Shown here: positions 38,768 through 47,630 of the stretch, piece after piece
Layout: the number at the start of each line of letters is the position of its first letter
Position numbering within the stretch: the first letter of the stretch is position 1
NCBI GenBank assembly: GCA_964030785.1
Contig: OZ034978.1
Coordinates: 13,257,953-13,321,952, forward strand
Direction of reading: 5' to 3'
Source: Siderastrea siderea
Lineage: Eukaryota > Cnidaria > Anthozoa > Scleractinia > Rhizangiidae
DNA length: 64,000 bases
Notes under the pieces: model-generated
The model's database searches: none
What the model was told of the DNA's origin: nothing
What the model saw: the letters and a program-made list of their open reading frames with translations, nothing else
Position numbers and translations under genes: made by a program

Positions 38768-39343
38768 AGTAGTAAAGTGGGCCCGTATGTGGCATATGGA
38801 GGCTTCTGATTGGTCGAGAGCAAATCAATGACGTCACAGGAACCGGAAGTGCCTGGAACCGGAAGTCATGTGATTTGGAATGGGAAACCGCTGACCAGTG
38901 GGAAAAAAGGATCGTGGGCTCATGGGAACCGGAAGTCATGTGATTTGGAATGGGAAACCGCTGACCAGTGGGAAAAAAGGATCGTGGGCTCATGGGAACC
39001 GGAAGTCACGTGATTTAGAATGGGAAACCGCTGACCAGGTGGAAAAAGGGATCGCGGGCTCAAGGGGAAGTAAAACCGCTGAGAAAACGCGGGCTCAAAG
39101 TCCAAAGTCCAATTTGGGGAACGGGGGGTGACCGGAAAACAAGACAAAATAAATAAATGACATTTTTATTGATTTGTTTTACAATAACTGTGGTTTTCCT
39201 TTGTGTTCCTAAATCACATTTTGATTGCTTTGTTTTACAATATTCCTTTGTGTTCCTATTTGAGAAGTGTTCCTTAATGTTCATGACAATCGACGATTTT
39301 GTTGGGGCTTTCACTGGTAGCCATAGGGGTAGGTCTTGAAGGT
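38768..39343 (+). repeat. Left terminal inverted repeat (overlaps the polB 3' end)
   Basis: Matches 60363-60864 inverted. It contains three tandem 70-bp units (about 38850-39060) carrying GGAACCGGAAGTCA and a CATGTG/CACGTG word plus GGGAAACCGCTGACC. Inwards it includes the AATAAA for polB (minus strand, 39165-39170) and the last ten polB codons. The left copy has an extra ~45-bp duplication ('tgttttacaata...ttcctttgtgttcct') absent at the right. Confidence 0.9.
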
Positions 39344-42300
39344 GTTGGGATCAATGACTCTTTTGTCATAGACCAACTGATAGAACTTACTGCTTGGTTG
39401 AGTGTACAGTTGGAAGTTTTTGGGATTGCGTACAATTTGGTGGGAGTTGATAATCTGGATTTCCCTTGGTTTTGGAAGGGGTTTCTTGATTTCGTCCTTG
39501 ACATTTTGGCGCATGACGTCATAATTCAGCTGGGTGTGTCCTTCGCTGTTGAGTCGGAAGCCTCTGACCTTGCATTCCACTTTTCCTTCATTCGTAGTAT
39601 ACCCATAGTTCTTGGGTCCTCCACTGACAAATTCTTGAATGTATTCATCCTTAGCTAATTCGGAGGCGAAGTCCCCAAGATAGGAACCCAAGACAGGTTG
39701 GAATTGAGTGGGTGTTTCCTCCAGGTAGATGACGGAGTCGGTGTCAAAGTAGAGGACTCTTTCCCCTAAGTCTTGCAGGGTGTCATACAATTTAAGGCGG
39801 GCGTGGCAGGTAGTGAAGCAGGCCACAAAAATGTTGAGGTTGGGTGAGACGCGGATGTCCTCTTTTTGGTTCCGGTAGTGGACTTCTACCATTTGGTCGG
39901 TGACGACTGACACGTGACGTACGTCTAACGCATCACTATCCAAGAAACCGTGGAAGGCATGGGGGTCATCGAAGACTTGAATTTGGGTTTTGTTGAGGCG
40001 TTGTCCAAACTTGCCCCACATGGAGTTGAGCATGAGCTTAGCTAGGGTACGCAGGCCCGGGTTCTTCTTGATGTTGTTGTATTCTAACTGGATGCCTTCA
40101 TGCAGGAAGTAGTCTTCGATGTAACGTTGCTTTTCTTCTTCTGTCGTGACATCCTTAGGCCACCCACTAGCTTCTTGTTTGATTTTCAACCAGGTGTTAA
40201 CATAATCGGCGAAGAGGCCCTCACAGGTCTCTTCAAAATGCCAAGCTTCGTAGATGTATTGGACTTGGTACCCCAATTCAACCGCTTTATACAACTCTGG
40301 GGTGCACCAGGTACTGGTGAGGGCACGTTGTTCGTCGGTGTGAGGGCAATGATAGGATCTGTCCAAAAGAGGTTTGTCCATTTCTTCTTCCACACAACGG
40401 GCACAGAGTGGAAAGAGGAGTTTGTTGTCATGACGGTAAGGCAACACGGGATGGTACAATTCCCGGGGAGGCAGGACTTTGCACTGAATGAGCCCAAAGT
40501 ACTGGTGTATGTCCGTGTGACCCGGTTGAGAAACGATGGTGGGATGTCCTTTGGGGTAGGTGGACTTCTTGTTGACCCACGGGTACAAGGAGGTGACATC
40601 GATGTAGTGAATTTTTTGGCCAGGGGTGATCTGATGGTACAGTTTAATGGCGTTGGTACGACCTCCACAGAAAGCCTCTCGAGGTTCAAGAGGTTGGATA
40701 AAGTTGAGTTCCCGGACGAAGGAGTCGATCTCTGGGTGGGTGTCTCGGCGGTGGTCCCATTGGCATCCCCACATTTGAATGACGTTGTACCCTTGGTCGG
40801 TAAGCTTTTGGACTTTGTTTTGGGTGACGTCATAGAGGTCCTGCATGGTTCGATCATAGTTGCGGGGATGTTTTTCGTAGCGATGGGGATAACAGGTAGG
40901 GCATCCGTGGGTGAAACAGCCTTGAAATTCGTAGACGGTGTGGGTGTCGGGGCAATAACCATCCACATGGATGTTGGTCCCGGGGATCTTATACTCGCCT
41001 TGATTTCGGGCATGTTGGATGTACTGAGGCTTTGGATTGGCACAGGCCAAGAGATCGTTGGGGTTGAGATCTTGGAGGGCCCGTTGACGTAGTTGGTGAT
41101 CGCACCAGGTTAACCAGTGAAGGGCTGGGAGGGAGTGGTTGATGTTGTTAGTTCTCCACCCGTTAGGACCGGTGGGTTCGCTGGCAATACTGTTGGGGAT
41201 CATCCGGTTCATACGTAAATCTCGATTACAAGCGGAGGCAATGGTGACGTGATCGAAGGGATTGAAGCCTGTTAAGTCTTCAAACATGCGTTTGAAAGTT
41301 AGACATCCTTGTTTGAGGAGTCGTACATCGGAACTGCAATAGGCCAATAACTCTTGTTGAAAATGAAACACCACACCCTGGTCGCGTTGTTGTTGATGCC
41401 AGGTTTCAAAGGCTTGTCTTCCTTCGAGTGTCATGCTCTCAGGCATGTAGTAATCGCGTGAGGGGAGGATGCCCACGTAGTTTTGATACTCATCACCGGG
41501 TATGTTGAACTTGTGGGGGAAATACCCTTTGCAGAGTTCTGTCAAACCAAAGGTTTTGGGAAACGCGGAGAGGGGCATCTGGAAGAAACTCATGGAATCA
41601 ATGAACCGGATGTGGTCATGTTTGATCTCTAAGAGTTTACAGCCGTTGCGGAGTTGTTGGACGATGCGGTTCTCCCCATAGTATTCTTGGATGATAAAGT
41701 ACCCATCGTACCCTTGAAAATTATGAGCGATGACGTTGACTTGACGGGTATCGTGGAGGGTCAAGTCATCCAGCCATTCCAGAAAGTCACGGATACAAGT
41801 GGAACCTGGGAAAGGCTTGGGTTCATCCTTGTCTTCGGTTTCGGCCACGACGAGATTGGCAATGTGTTTTTCGTGGGGTTGCATGGCTTCGATATCAAAG
41901 AAGACGTGTAAGGGAGGCAGGTCTTCCTCGTCCTCGTCCTCGGAGGCAGGGGGTTCCGCGGCGGCGGCGGCGGCACCTCGTTTGGCGCGAGGACCTTTTT
42001 GACGGGTCCTCTTTCTCTTCTTCTTTTGGTCTTGAGGTTTGGGGGCTCTTTGTATAAAACAACGGTGTTTGTCAGCGTCGACGTACTGATGACAAGACGG
42101 GCAATCCACGTGCCAACAAAGGTGACGTTGAATGCGGGACAAGCCCACATTTTGTTGATAGCATTCATCGCATCGGTGTCGTTGAGAGCACACGGAGGTC
42201 TGGAGGCCCGTGACGGGTTTGCCCGCATGGGTCTTGCTGGAATGGGCTTCGTAACACGTGGGTCCAAAAAAGTCCCGATGACACGACTTGCAACGTTGAG

Positions 42301-43492
42301 TGGCTTTCAGGTGTCGGGGGTAAGCATTTTGAAAGTCTGGACAATCTTTCTGGCGACAGGCCCCACACAACTTGGTTTTGGTGCATCGATGCATCCCCTC
42401 GGTGTTGTAGGGTTTCCAGCAATCCGCACACACATAACTGGACCCAAAAAATCCCGGCAATTTGGTGATGACATCATAATGGTCTTGGTTGTGTAACAGG
42501 ATCAGTTGTTTGTCAGAAAGGGGTCCAAACGTCGTGATGTGAAACGATCGCTGTGCATCCACCAGAATGATCTGGTAACCGGTGAGGGACGGAGCCTTGC
42601 TGAAAGCCGTTAAGGCGTCATAGCTGCAAGGACCCAAGGGTACCTGGGCTTCATTCTGGAGGTCCAGAGCTAGGGTTCTCTGCAGGGGCCTTCCTTTGCA
42701 GATGCTGTTGTATTTCGGGTGCTGGTCCACGCGAGCTTTGGCGACCACGAGAGCTCTGGCACAACAGAGCTCATCATCATTTTGGATGCGGATGACCGAC
42801 CGTTTGTTGGCCGTTAACATGGTCATGGTAGGATGGCCGGGTTTCCCATGACGGGGTTTGCCGGTGCCTTGAGGCGCATGATGAACTTGAGTGATGGAGA
42901 CTTGAAAGGAATCATCCATTTCAAATTGTTCGTTGCTGTTGAGGGCTTGGGCTAAACGTTGAAACAGCGCTTCCACCCGTTCTGTGTCTCGACGCCATTC
43001 ACCTGCACGTAATCCCCACCCCTGAAAATTATTGTGCAGGCGATCGGATGCTATGGTAAAGTAGAGTCGATCTTGATCGTGGAGGTCGGGGGTGGTGGTT
43101 AACACTTGATCGACGGCTCGACGTAATCCATCTTGCAGAGCTTGGGTTATATTTTGACCTGGCATCAAGTTCCCCCTTTGGCGTAACTGGGTCTTGAAAT
43201 GACGTTCTTGTACCCCCATGCGATCACTCTTCCGATTCACAAAAGGTTCGAGTTCAAAGTCGAAGGTAACGTGTTCAGAGGGATCCAATCCACCCCCACT
43301 TTGTTCCCATTGGTTCAAGGCCTCTTCACAAATGTCGTCGTCACTGTCCGCCATGTTTTCGGGGCAAATCAAAGGTCCCACACAGGAATTGGTGTCATCG
43401 TCGTCCGAATCAGTTAAACCGAGCATGGCTAAAACCTCATGGTGGGCGAGGCCACTTGGCCCCGCCACATTGTCCTTGTCTTGTGAGGACAT
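39311..43492 (-). CDS. polB: Polinton family-B DNA polymerase (protein-primed type)
   Basis: 1393 aa from the ATG at 43492 (MSSQDKDN); the frame stays open upstream but only with non-ATG codons and across the TATA box. The N-terminal third is acidic (DSDDDD), then a Cys/His-rich zinc-binding-like region (residues ~370-500). Exonuclease motifs: FFDIEAM (~532), NVIAHNFQGYDG (~590), YCSSDV (~720). Polymerase motifs: DVTSLYP (A, ~965), KLMLNSMWGKFG (B, ~1155), YFDTDS (C, ~1251). All catalytic residues are present. Family role: replicates the element from protein-primed ends, with 3'-5' proofreading. It ends TFKTYPYGYQ inside the TIR. TATAAAAA at 43527-43534 lies just upstream. Confidence 0.97.
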   Translation of the reverse strand: MSSQDKDNVAGPSGLAHHEVLAMLGLTDSDDDDTNSCVGPLICPENMADSDDDICEEALNQWEQSGGGLDPSEHVTFDFELEPFVNRKSDRMGVQERHFKTQLRQRGNLMPGQNITQALQDGLRRAVDQVLTTTPDLHDQDRLYFTIASDRLHNNFQGWGLRAGEWRRDTERVEALFQRLAQALNSNEQFEMDDSFQVSITQVHHAPQGTGKPRHGKPGHPTMTMLTANKRSVIRIQNDDELCCARALVVAKARVDQHPKYNSICKGRPLQRTLALDLQNEAQVPLGPCSYDALTAFSKAPSLTGYQIILVDAQRSFHITTFGPLSDKQLILLHNQDHYDVITKLPGFFGSSYVCADCWKPYNTEGMHRCTKTKLCGACRQKDCPDFQNAYPRHLKATQRCKSCHRDFFGPTCYEAHSSKTHAGKPVTGLQTSVCSQRHRCDECYQQNVGLSRIQRHLCWHVDCPSCHQYVDADKHRCFIQRAPKPQDQKKKRKRTRQKGPRAKRGAAAAAAEPPASEDEDEEDLPPLHVFFDIEAMQPHEKHIANLVVAETEDKDEPKPFPGSTCIRDFLEWLDDLTLHDTRQVNVIAHNFQGYDGYFIIQEYYGENRIVQQLRNGCKLLEIKHDHIRFIDSMSFFQMPLSAFPKTFGLTELCKGYFPHKFNIPGDEYQNYVGILPSRDYYMPESMTLEGRQAFETWHQQQRDQGVVFHFQQELLAYCSSDVRLLKQGCLTFKRMFEDLTGFNPFDHVTIASACNRDLRMNRMIPNSIASEPTGPNGWRTNNINHSLPALHWLTWCDHQLRQRALQDLNPNDLLACANPKPQYIQHARNQGEYKIPGTNIHVDGYCPDTHTVYEFQGCFTHGCPTCYPHRYEKHPRNYDRTMQDLYDVTQNKVQKLTDQGYNVIQMWGCQWDHRRDTHPEIDSFVRELNFIQPLEPREAFCGGRTNAIKLYHQITPGQKIHYIDVTSLYPWVNKKSTYPKGHPTIVSQPGHTDIHQYFGLIQCKVLPPRELYHPVLPYRHDNKLLFPLCARCVEEEMDKPLLDRSYHCPHTDEQRALTSTWCTPELYKAVELGYQVQYIYEAWHFEETCEGLFADYVNTWLKIKQEASGWPKDVTTEEEKQRYIEDYFLHEGIQLEYNNIKKNPGLRTLAKLMLNSMWGKFGQRLNKTQIQVFDDPHAFHGFLDSDALDVRHVSVVTDQMVEVHYRNQKEDIRVSPNLNIFVACFTTCHARLKLYDTLQDLGERVLYFDTDSVIYLEETPTQFQPVLGSYLGDFASELAKDEYIQEFVSGGPKNYGYTTNEGKVECKVRGFRLNSEGHTQLNYDVMRQNVKDEIKKPLPKPREIQIINSHQIVRNPKNFQLYTQPSSKFYQLVYDKRVIDPNTFKTYPYGYQ

Positions 43493-43731
43493 GATCAGAT
43501 GAAAGTCACTGGAGATCGGGGCTCTGTTTTTATAGAGAACCAAAATGTCACGTGGGAGGGGAAGGAGCCAATCACTAAACAGGGTGCCCCGTAGAGAGGG
43601 GGTGCCCTAGGGAGGGGTGGGACGGGGTGGGGGGACCCCCCTCCCCTCTCTCTAGTTAGGGTCCATGGTGCATCACGGGAACGAATGAGAGACTATAAAA
43701 CAGATCGATCCTCGGGTTGGAACATCTCAAC
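43493..43731. promoter_or_regulatory. Divergent promoter between polB and the regulatory gene
   Basis: Two TATA boxes point outwards: TATAAAAA on the minus strand at 43527-43534 for polB and TATAAAA on the plus strand at 43694-43700 for the rightward gene. Between them lie CACGTGGGAGGG, an inverted CCAAT (ccaatcac), and a GGGG/CCCC block that can pair. A diverged inverted copy lies at 59311-59470. Confidence 0.75.
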
Positions 43732-44142
43732 ATGGACTCTTGCCATGAGAAGCTGCTCGAAGCATTTGAAGAATTTGAAGTAGATTTGGAAGTGGAGGAC
43801 GTCTTAGAGAAAGTGAAGCAGGAGTTGTTGCTGAAGGACGAAGGCTTTAGTGAGTTTGCAGAAACTTTGAGGCAGTTGGAGCCGGAAAAAGTGGAAGCCC
43901 AGAGACATCGGGCAGAACAGGCGGCTCCTTTTCACCCACTGTGCTACCCTCAATTAACGTGTGAGTGGTTTGTGGAGGGGCTCGACTATTGCTGTCCCTA
44001 TTGGAGGTACCAATTCAAGCGCCCCCTCACCCCGCCACCAGCACCCCCGCCATCGCCCAATGCCTGCCGGAAACGAGGGCCTCCGCCGCAGCAACCGACG
44101 ACGACGACGACGCACGACGTACCGACCAAACAACAACGATGA
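43732..44142 (+). CDS. Acidic protein in the first frame of the rightward regulatory unit
   Basis: 136 aa from ATG 43732, about 35 nt after a TATA box (43694-43700). The first half is strongly acidic (LEAFEEFEVDLEVEDVLEKV), likely helical; the middle has LTCEWFVEGLDYCCPYW; the end is Pro/Thr/Gln-rich low complexity. No family recognised. From 44060 it overlaps a long second frame. A GTGAGT donor-like site at 43961 could splice this acidic head onto the second frame (for example to an AG at 44005-44006, keeping the frame), but this is untested. Position opposite polB and acidic character suggest an early regulator (inference). Confidence 0.6.
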   Translation: MDSCHEKLLEAFEEFEVDLEVEDVLEKVKQELLLKDEGFSEFAETLRQLEPEKVEAQRHRAEQAAPFHPLCYPQLTCEWFVEGLDYCCPYWRYQFKRPLTPPPAPPPSPNACRKRGPPPQQPTTTTTHDVPTKQQR

Positions 44143-45337
44143 CTCTGACCCAGACGACGACGACTTGAACGACGAGGACTATGTTCCCGACCCGAACGAC
44201 GACGACGTTGACGACTCTGACCCAGACGAGGACGACGACGACGACGTTGACGACTCTGACCCGAACGACGACGACGACGAAACGACAGAGTTACTGACGA
44301 AAGACGAACGACGACGGAGACGGAACGCCATCAAAAAAGCCCGGTACAATGCCCGCTACCCAGAGAAAGCCCGAGCGAGGAATATTGTGAAAAAAGCCAA
44401 CTACCGACGCAAGTACCCTGAGAAAGTGCGTGCTGCCAAAAAACGATACCGAGAACAATATCCGGATCGAGTGCAGGAGTCCAAAAGGTGTTATGAGGAG
44501 ACGCATAAGGAGCACCGGCGTGCCGTCAAAAAAAAATGGGCTCAAAAGAACCGAGCACGTTGTGCCGAATACGACCGAAAGTATAGAGAGAAACATCGGG
44601 AACGTTTGAGAGTCCAAGCGCGTGAATATCGTCAAAAGAATCGTGTACGAATATTGGCGTACAAAAGGATGTACAATAAAAGGGCCAAAGCCCGGGCGGC
44701 TCGTCGGGCCTATCGTGCTGCGAACCAGGAGAAACTGCATGCGCAAAGAAGAGAGTACTACTGGGCGAACCGCGAGAGGTTCTTGGAGCTCGCTAGAAGG
44801 TACTACCAAAACAAAAGGAAGCAGGTGCCTCCAAACCCCAAAACACTGCGGGTGGTATTGACTAATTGTAGGACGCAACCTTCTCTGGAATCGTATTTGA
44901 ATGACTTTTGTACCTCCTTACCTTCTGTAGAGAGACAGAAAACGGAAGAGAAAATCAAAGCATTAGGACCCTTGAAACTGACCATTCCCTTGGAGGACTT
45001 TAAGAAATCGACGCCTAAAATGCCTGAGAACTTTTCTTTTTGTGAATCATTTCTAGATTCTTATACTCTCACGGATATGGATTCGGGGGGTGTGCAAGTC
45101 GTGGACCCCCCTGACTTGGGACCCCCTGACTTGGACCCCCCTGACTTGGACCCCTCTGACTTGGAGGACTTTTCGTCTTTGTTGCAGAACATAACGCCTG
45201 ACGAGTGGACCGAGTTATTGAAGGATGTGGAGGACTCTTGTTCCTTTGATTTGGAGGCATTGGTGCCCCCCGAAGACCTCGTTCATGACATGTCCCCCGA
45301 CGAGGGGGTGGATTTAATGTATGATTTAGTAACGTAA
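44060..45337 (+). CDS. Acidic/basic/acidic modular protein, candidate transcription or chromatin regulator
   Basis: 425 aa from the internal ATG at 44060 (MPAGNEGLRRSNRRRRRR); the frame is open from before 43961 without an ATG, so it may instead be reached by splicing or frameshifting from the overlapping frame. Order: Arg block; long Asp-rich tract (NDDDSDPDDDD-like, residues ~25-75); about twelve ~14-aa repeats with a [RK]xYRxxxPEK pattern (ARYPEKARARN, RKYPEKVRAAKKRYREQYPD), predicted helical and DNA-binding-like; then an acidic C-terminus with DPPDL repeats and DEWTELLKDVED, resembling an activation domain. The basic repeat recurs in assorted phage and nuclease-linked proteins; no function is proven. 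Confidence 0.7.
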   Translation: MPAGNEGLRRSNRRRRRRTTYRPNNNDDSDPDDDDLNDEDYVPDPNDDDVDDSDPDEDDDDDVDDSDPNDDDDETTELLTKDERRRRRNAIKKARYNARYPEKARARNIVKKANYRRKYPEKVRAAKKRYREQYPDRVQESKRCYEETHKEHRRAVKKKWAQKNRARCAEYDRKYREKHRERLRVQAREYRQKNRVRILAYKRMYNKRAKARAARRAYRAANQEKLHAQRREYYWANRERFLELARRYYQNKRKQVPPNPKTLRVVLTNCRTQPSLESYLNDFCTSLPSVERQKTEEKIKALGPLKLTIPLEDFKKSTPKMPENFSFCESFLDSYTLTDMDSGGVQVVDPPDLGPPDLDPPDLDPSDLEDFSSLLQNITPDEWTELLKDVEDSCSFDLEALVPPEDLVHDMSPDEGVDLMYDLVT

Positions 45338-45633
45338 AAACATTTTTCGTCTCAGTATTTGGAAGAACATTTCGTCTCAGTATTTGGCAGAACATTTCGT
45401 CTCAGTATTTGGCAGAACATTCGTCTCAGTATTTGGAAGAACATCCGTCTCAGTATTTTGGACAGAACAATGAACTTGACAACTCGTCAATCAAAATGAC
45501 ACAAGTGACATTGTTTTTATTTTATCAGGAGTGTCTACATCACAATGGGTTTTGTCTCGCCAATCCTGCTTGAGACTACCGAACTGCAGAATAACAATGT
45601 AACATTTTTGGACTCAACATGTTAATTAAATGT
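45338..45633. terminator. Convergent 3' region with five ~25-bp tandem repeats
   Basis: Between the rightward regulatory gene and the leftward capsid block. 45341-45470 contains five copies of AACATTTCGTCTCAGTATTT followed by GG(A/C)AG. AATAAA on the minus strand at 45516-45521 can serve the leftward transcripts. Polyadenylation role inferred. Confidence 0.6.
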
Positions 45634-45990
45634 TTACAATTTTAAACGTTTCTTGGCTTGCATGATTTTCTTGACCACCCGTTCCGTCTTGTTTTTCTTG
45701 CCGGGTAATCGATCAATGGCTTGGATCATCTTGGTATCGGCTTTCCATTTATCTTGTAAATTCTTAGCACGGCTGTAATCAATGTCGTGTTGCTTAGCAA
45801 TCTGGTCCAAGCGATTGATTCCTGGATCCCCCCGTTTCAGGCGTTTGGCCAAATGGGTGCCAGGGCCCATGTACTGATACCCAGGCCAATGAAATTCCTT
45901 CCCCGTTTTTGCAATCCATTTTTGCACATCCAAGGCTCCTCCTCGTTGGGTGCGTTTCCGTTTGATACCCCTTTTTCTCTTGGTGGGCAT
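45634..45990 (-). CDS. Parvovirus-VP1-like phospholipase A2 virion protein
   Basis: 118 aa. Basic N-terminus with TQRGGAL (residues 14-20), then the PLA2 signature: calcium-loop YMGPG (40-44), DPGINRLD, and the catalytic QHDIDY (H68-D69, Y72). Known for the family: parvovirus VP1 and several adinto-like viruses use such a domain to breach the endosomal membrane during entry; here it would be a minor virion component. The QRGG motif is shared with other small virion proteins and may be a protease cleavage site. All catalytic residues present. Last gene of the leftward capsid block. Confidence 0.85.
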   Translation of the reverse strand: MPTKRKRGIKRKRTQRGGALDVQKWIAKTGKEFHWPGYQYMGPGTHLAKRLKRGDPGINRLDQIAKQHDIDYSRAKNLQDKWKADTKMIQAIDRLPGKKNKTERVVKKIMQAKKRLKL

Positions 45991-45995
45991 CTTTT

Positions 45996-46628
45996 TTAGT
46001 CACTGTCGTCGTAATCCAATCGACGTCGTAACTTTTTACCTTGGGCCCAATCTTCCCAACCGGGTAAAGGTTTCAATCGTTCCACTTCACGAGCGGGTCC
46101 TTTGCCTTTGCGACTCTCGGCTAACTTTTTTTCCAAAGTCTTGCGTTGTTCTCGAATGGCTTCTAAACGCGACCGGCTATCCCCTCGACTGGTGGATGGG
46201 CTCCCTTTCTTAACAATGGGAATCTTACTGGTAGTGGCTGCTCCTTTGCCTTTCTTGGTTGCAGGGGTAATGGGTGGTTTGGGCGTCGACGGGCTGCCTT
46301 TTATCATGCGCTTCAACCATTGTTCCACGGGTCCCGTTACCAAATCTCCGGCTTCTTCTTCTTCGCCTGGTGGAGCACCCGGTGCACCAACCCCCACCCC
46401 ACCAGGAAATTGACGAATGCGTTTGGTTAACTTGATTAATTCTTGACTCAACGGTTTGGTTTGAGCATTGACCAGGGCGGGAGGTAATTGGGGGTTGGCT
46501 AATAACACATGTTTTTGGGCGGCGAGCGTGGCGGCTTTGTTCAACAAGGCATTTTCGGTGAGTTCTCCTTTGTAATATTGAATGAGTTGTTCCAAGTCCT
46601 TGTGGGGAATCATGTACACTTCGTCCAT
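45996..46628 (-). CDS. Polinton-associated virion/scaffold-like protein, function unknown
   Basis: 210 aa from ATG 46628, overlapping the preceding zinc-ribbon gene by 19 bp. The N-terminal part is helical (KDLEQLIQYYKGELTENAL, then LTKRIRQFPGG), resembling a family often found beside Polinton capsid genes. The middle is Gly/Pro/Glu-rich, then Lys/Ser/Thr-rich and disordered, with a basic coiled stretch (LEAIREQRKTLEKKLAESRK) and an acidic end DYDDSD. Ends 5 bp before the PLA2 start codon. Structural role is inferred from position. Confidence 0.65.
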   Translation of the reverse strand: MDEVYMIPHKDLEQLIQYYKGELTENALLNKAATLAAQKHVLLANPQLPPALVNAQTKPLSQELIKLTKRIRQFPGGVGVGAPGAPPGEEEEAGDLVTGPVEQWLKRMIKGSPSTPKPPITPATKKGKGAATTSKIPIVKKGSPSTSRGDSRSRLEAIREQRKTLEKKLAESRKGKGPAREVERLKPLPGWEDWAQGKKLRRRLDYDDSD

Positions 46629-46840
46629 GTTCGTTGACTACAGTCGGGGCAAAGTTCCCCGTCTTGCTGGTCACGGCAACTCTTACAAAGACGGGCCCTC
46701 AAGATGTGTTGGTACTCTCGATACAACAGGTGATATTTATGCTTCCAATAATGACACTCGTCTTTCCACTGGTCGGTGGCCCGATTGGCCTCTTGTAATA
46801 GAGTCATCCAGGTAGGGAGGGTTAACGAACACATTGACAT
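46610..46840 (-). CDS. Small zinc-ribbon protein
   Basis: 76 aa from ATG 46840 (a second ATG two codons on at 46834). Helical N-terminus (LLQEANRATDQWKDE) and a C-x2-C-x8-C-x2-C zinc ribbon, CKSCRDQQDGELCPDC, near the C-terminus. It overlaps both neighbours (19 bp each way), a sign of a compact virus-like array. Function unknown; nucleic-acid binding or protein contact is a guess. Confidence 0.65.
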   Translation of the reverse strand: MSMCSLTLPTWMTLLQEANRATDQWKDECHYWKHKYHLLYREYQHILRARLCKSCRDQQDGELCPDCSQRTWTKCT

Positions 46841-47139
46841 AACACCTCGTGAAGTCCTTGAAACAACCCTTGTCCTTTTTGTTGGACTAACCACTGACGA
46901 CGTTTTTTGACGGAATGTCGACGACGTCCCAAATCACGGAGTACCTTTTTATAGGGTTGAAGTTTAGCCAGCATGGGTGGGGTGACGGGAATCTTGTTTT
47001 TTAAAAAGTTCAAGACCAGTTCACTCACAGCATTGATTTGATCGGCATTGGCATGTTGTAACAACTCTTGACGTTTGGAACCATTGGCTTCTTGTAACAT
47101 GGACCGTAAAAACGGGAATTGACGTCGAAGACGTTGCAT
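46822..47139 (-). CDS. Polinton-associated small basic protein, unknown function
   Basis: 105 aa. Helical N-terminal half (LRSMLQEANGSKRQELLQHA ... AVSELVLNFLKNKIPVTPP) and a basic second half (LQPYKKVLRDLGRRRHSVKKRR) followed by QQKGQGLF. The pattern 'alpha-helical bundle then KxKKVLRxL then basic then Q-rich GG/GQG' recurs in Polintons of other animals. Probably a virion or scaffold component; not established. Confidence 0.65.
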   Translation of the reverse strand: MQRLRRQFPFLRSMLQEANGSKRQELLQHANADQINAVSELVLNFLKNKIPVTPPMLAKLQPYKKVLRDLGRRRHSVKKRRQWLVQQKGQGLFQGLHEVLCQCVR

Positions 47140-47142
47140 CCT

Positions 47143-47307
47143 TTATCGGTGACGACGACGATACCGTTGATTGGCTTTTTGAATCGTGCGTTTTATACGT
47201 TTATCCGTTTCCAAGGCCGCAGCTTTCCCCAATCCTACCATGGCGGGGACCAATAGATTTAAAAAACCGCCTCGTTGACGACGGCGTCGTCTTCTCCTCC
47301 TCACCAT
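47143..47307 (-). CDS. Arg-rich virion core-like peptide with RQRGG motif
   Basis: 54 aa, starting ATG 47307 inside the stop of the upstream gene (ATGGTGA overlap) and ending 3 bp before the next ATG. Sequence plan: MVRRRRRRRRQRGGFLNLL, a hydrophobic middle (VPAMVGLGKAAAL) and a basic tail. It resembles adenovirus pX/mu-type core peptides in composition: Arg cluster, a Gly-Gly protease-like site, and a hydrophobic/basic remainder. Assignment rests on composition and context only. Confidence 0.6.
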   Translation of the reverse strand: MVRRRRRRRRQRGGFLNLLVPAMVGLGKAAALETDKRIKRTIQKANQRYRRRHR

Positions 47308-47630
47308 GGTCGACCCGTCAATAGACGTTGAAGGGCTTTGTCTTGTTTGATGGCATCTCGCGACTCTTTATAGCCTTGACGGGTATTGCGTTTGAAATCG
47401 GACCACCAACCCCCACCTCGTTGTCGTCGGACATGTTGTACATTATCGGTAATGCCTTTCAAGGCTTGACCCCCTAATTTGCCTAAAGCCAGTCCAAACC
47501 CAGGGGCGGGACCTGATAGAAACATACTCATGCCATGGGCAATTTTATCCACCAAACGGGGTTTGCGACGCATTAAAGCCCCTCCTCGTTGTTTCCTTTT
47601 TCGGCGTCGTCGTCGTCGTTGGACGGCCAT
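47301..47630 (-). CDS. Arg-rich virion core-like protein with two QRGG sites
   Basis: 109 aa. N-terminal Arg/Lys cluster then KQRGGAL (residues 13-19), an amphipathic/hydrophobic middle (MSMFLSGPAPGFGLALGKLG), a second RRQRGGGWW near residue 70, and a basic tail. Adenovirus-like core or cement precursor is the best guess; cleavage at the two GG sites would give a ~50-residue central peptide. Overlaps the two-TM gene upstream by 58 bp. Confidence 0.65.
   Translation of the reverse strand: MAVQRRRRRRKRKQRGGALMRRKPRLVDKIAHGMSMFLSGPAPGFGLALGKLGGQALKGITDNVQHVRRQRGGGWWSDFKRNTRQGYKESRDAIKQDKALQRLLTGRPW

Noticed and set aside
38810..39131. Open frames in the TIR repeats (also 60485-60822)
   Set aside because: Generated by the 70-bp tandem units, whose length lets several frames stay open; no start context or domain.
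40100..41092. 330-aa plus-strand open frame
   Set aside because: Lies wholly opposite polB, has no recognisable domain, and its composition follows from the polB codons.
41761..42496. 168-aa minus and 165-aa plus frames
   Set aside because: Out-of-frame readings of the Cys-rich part of polB.
43941..43970. LxCxE pRb-binding motif in the 136-aa protein
   Set aside because: The sequence is LTCEW; the fifth position is not Glu, so the motif is absent.
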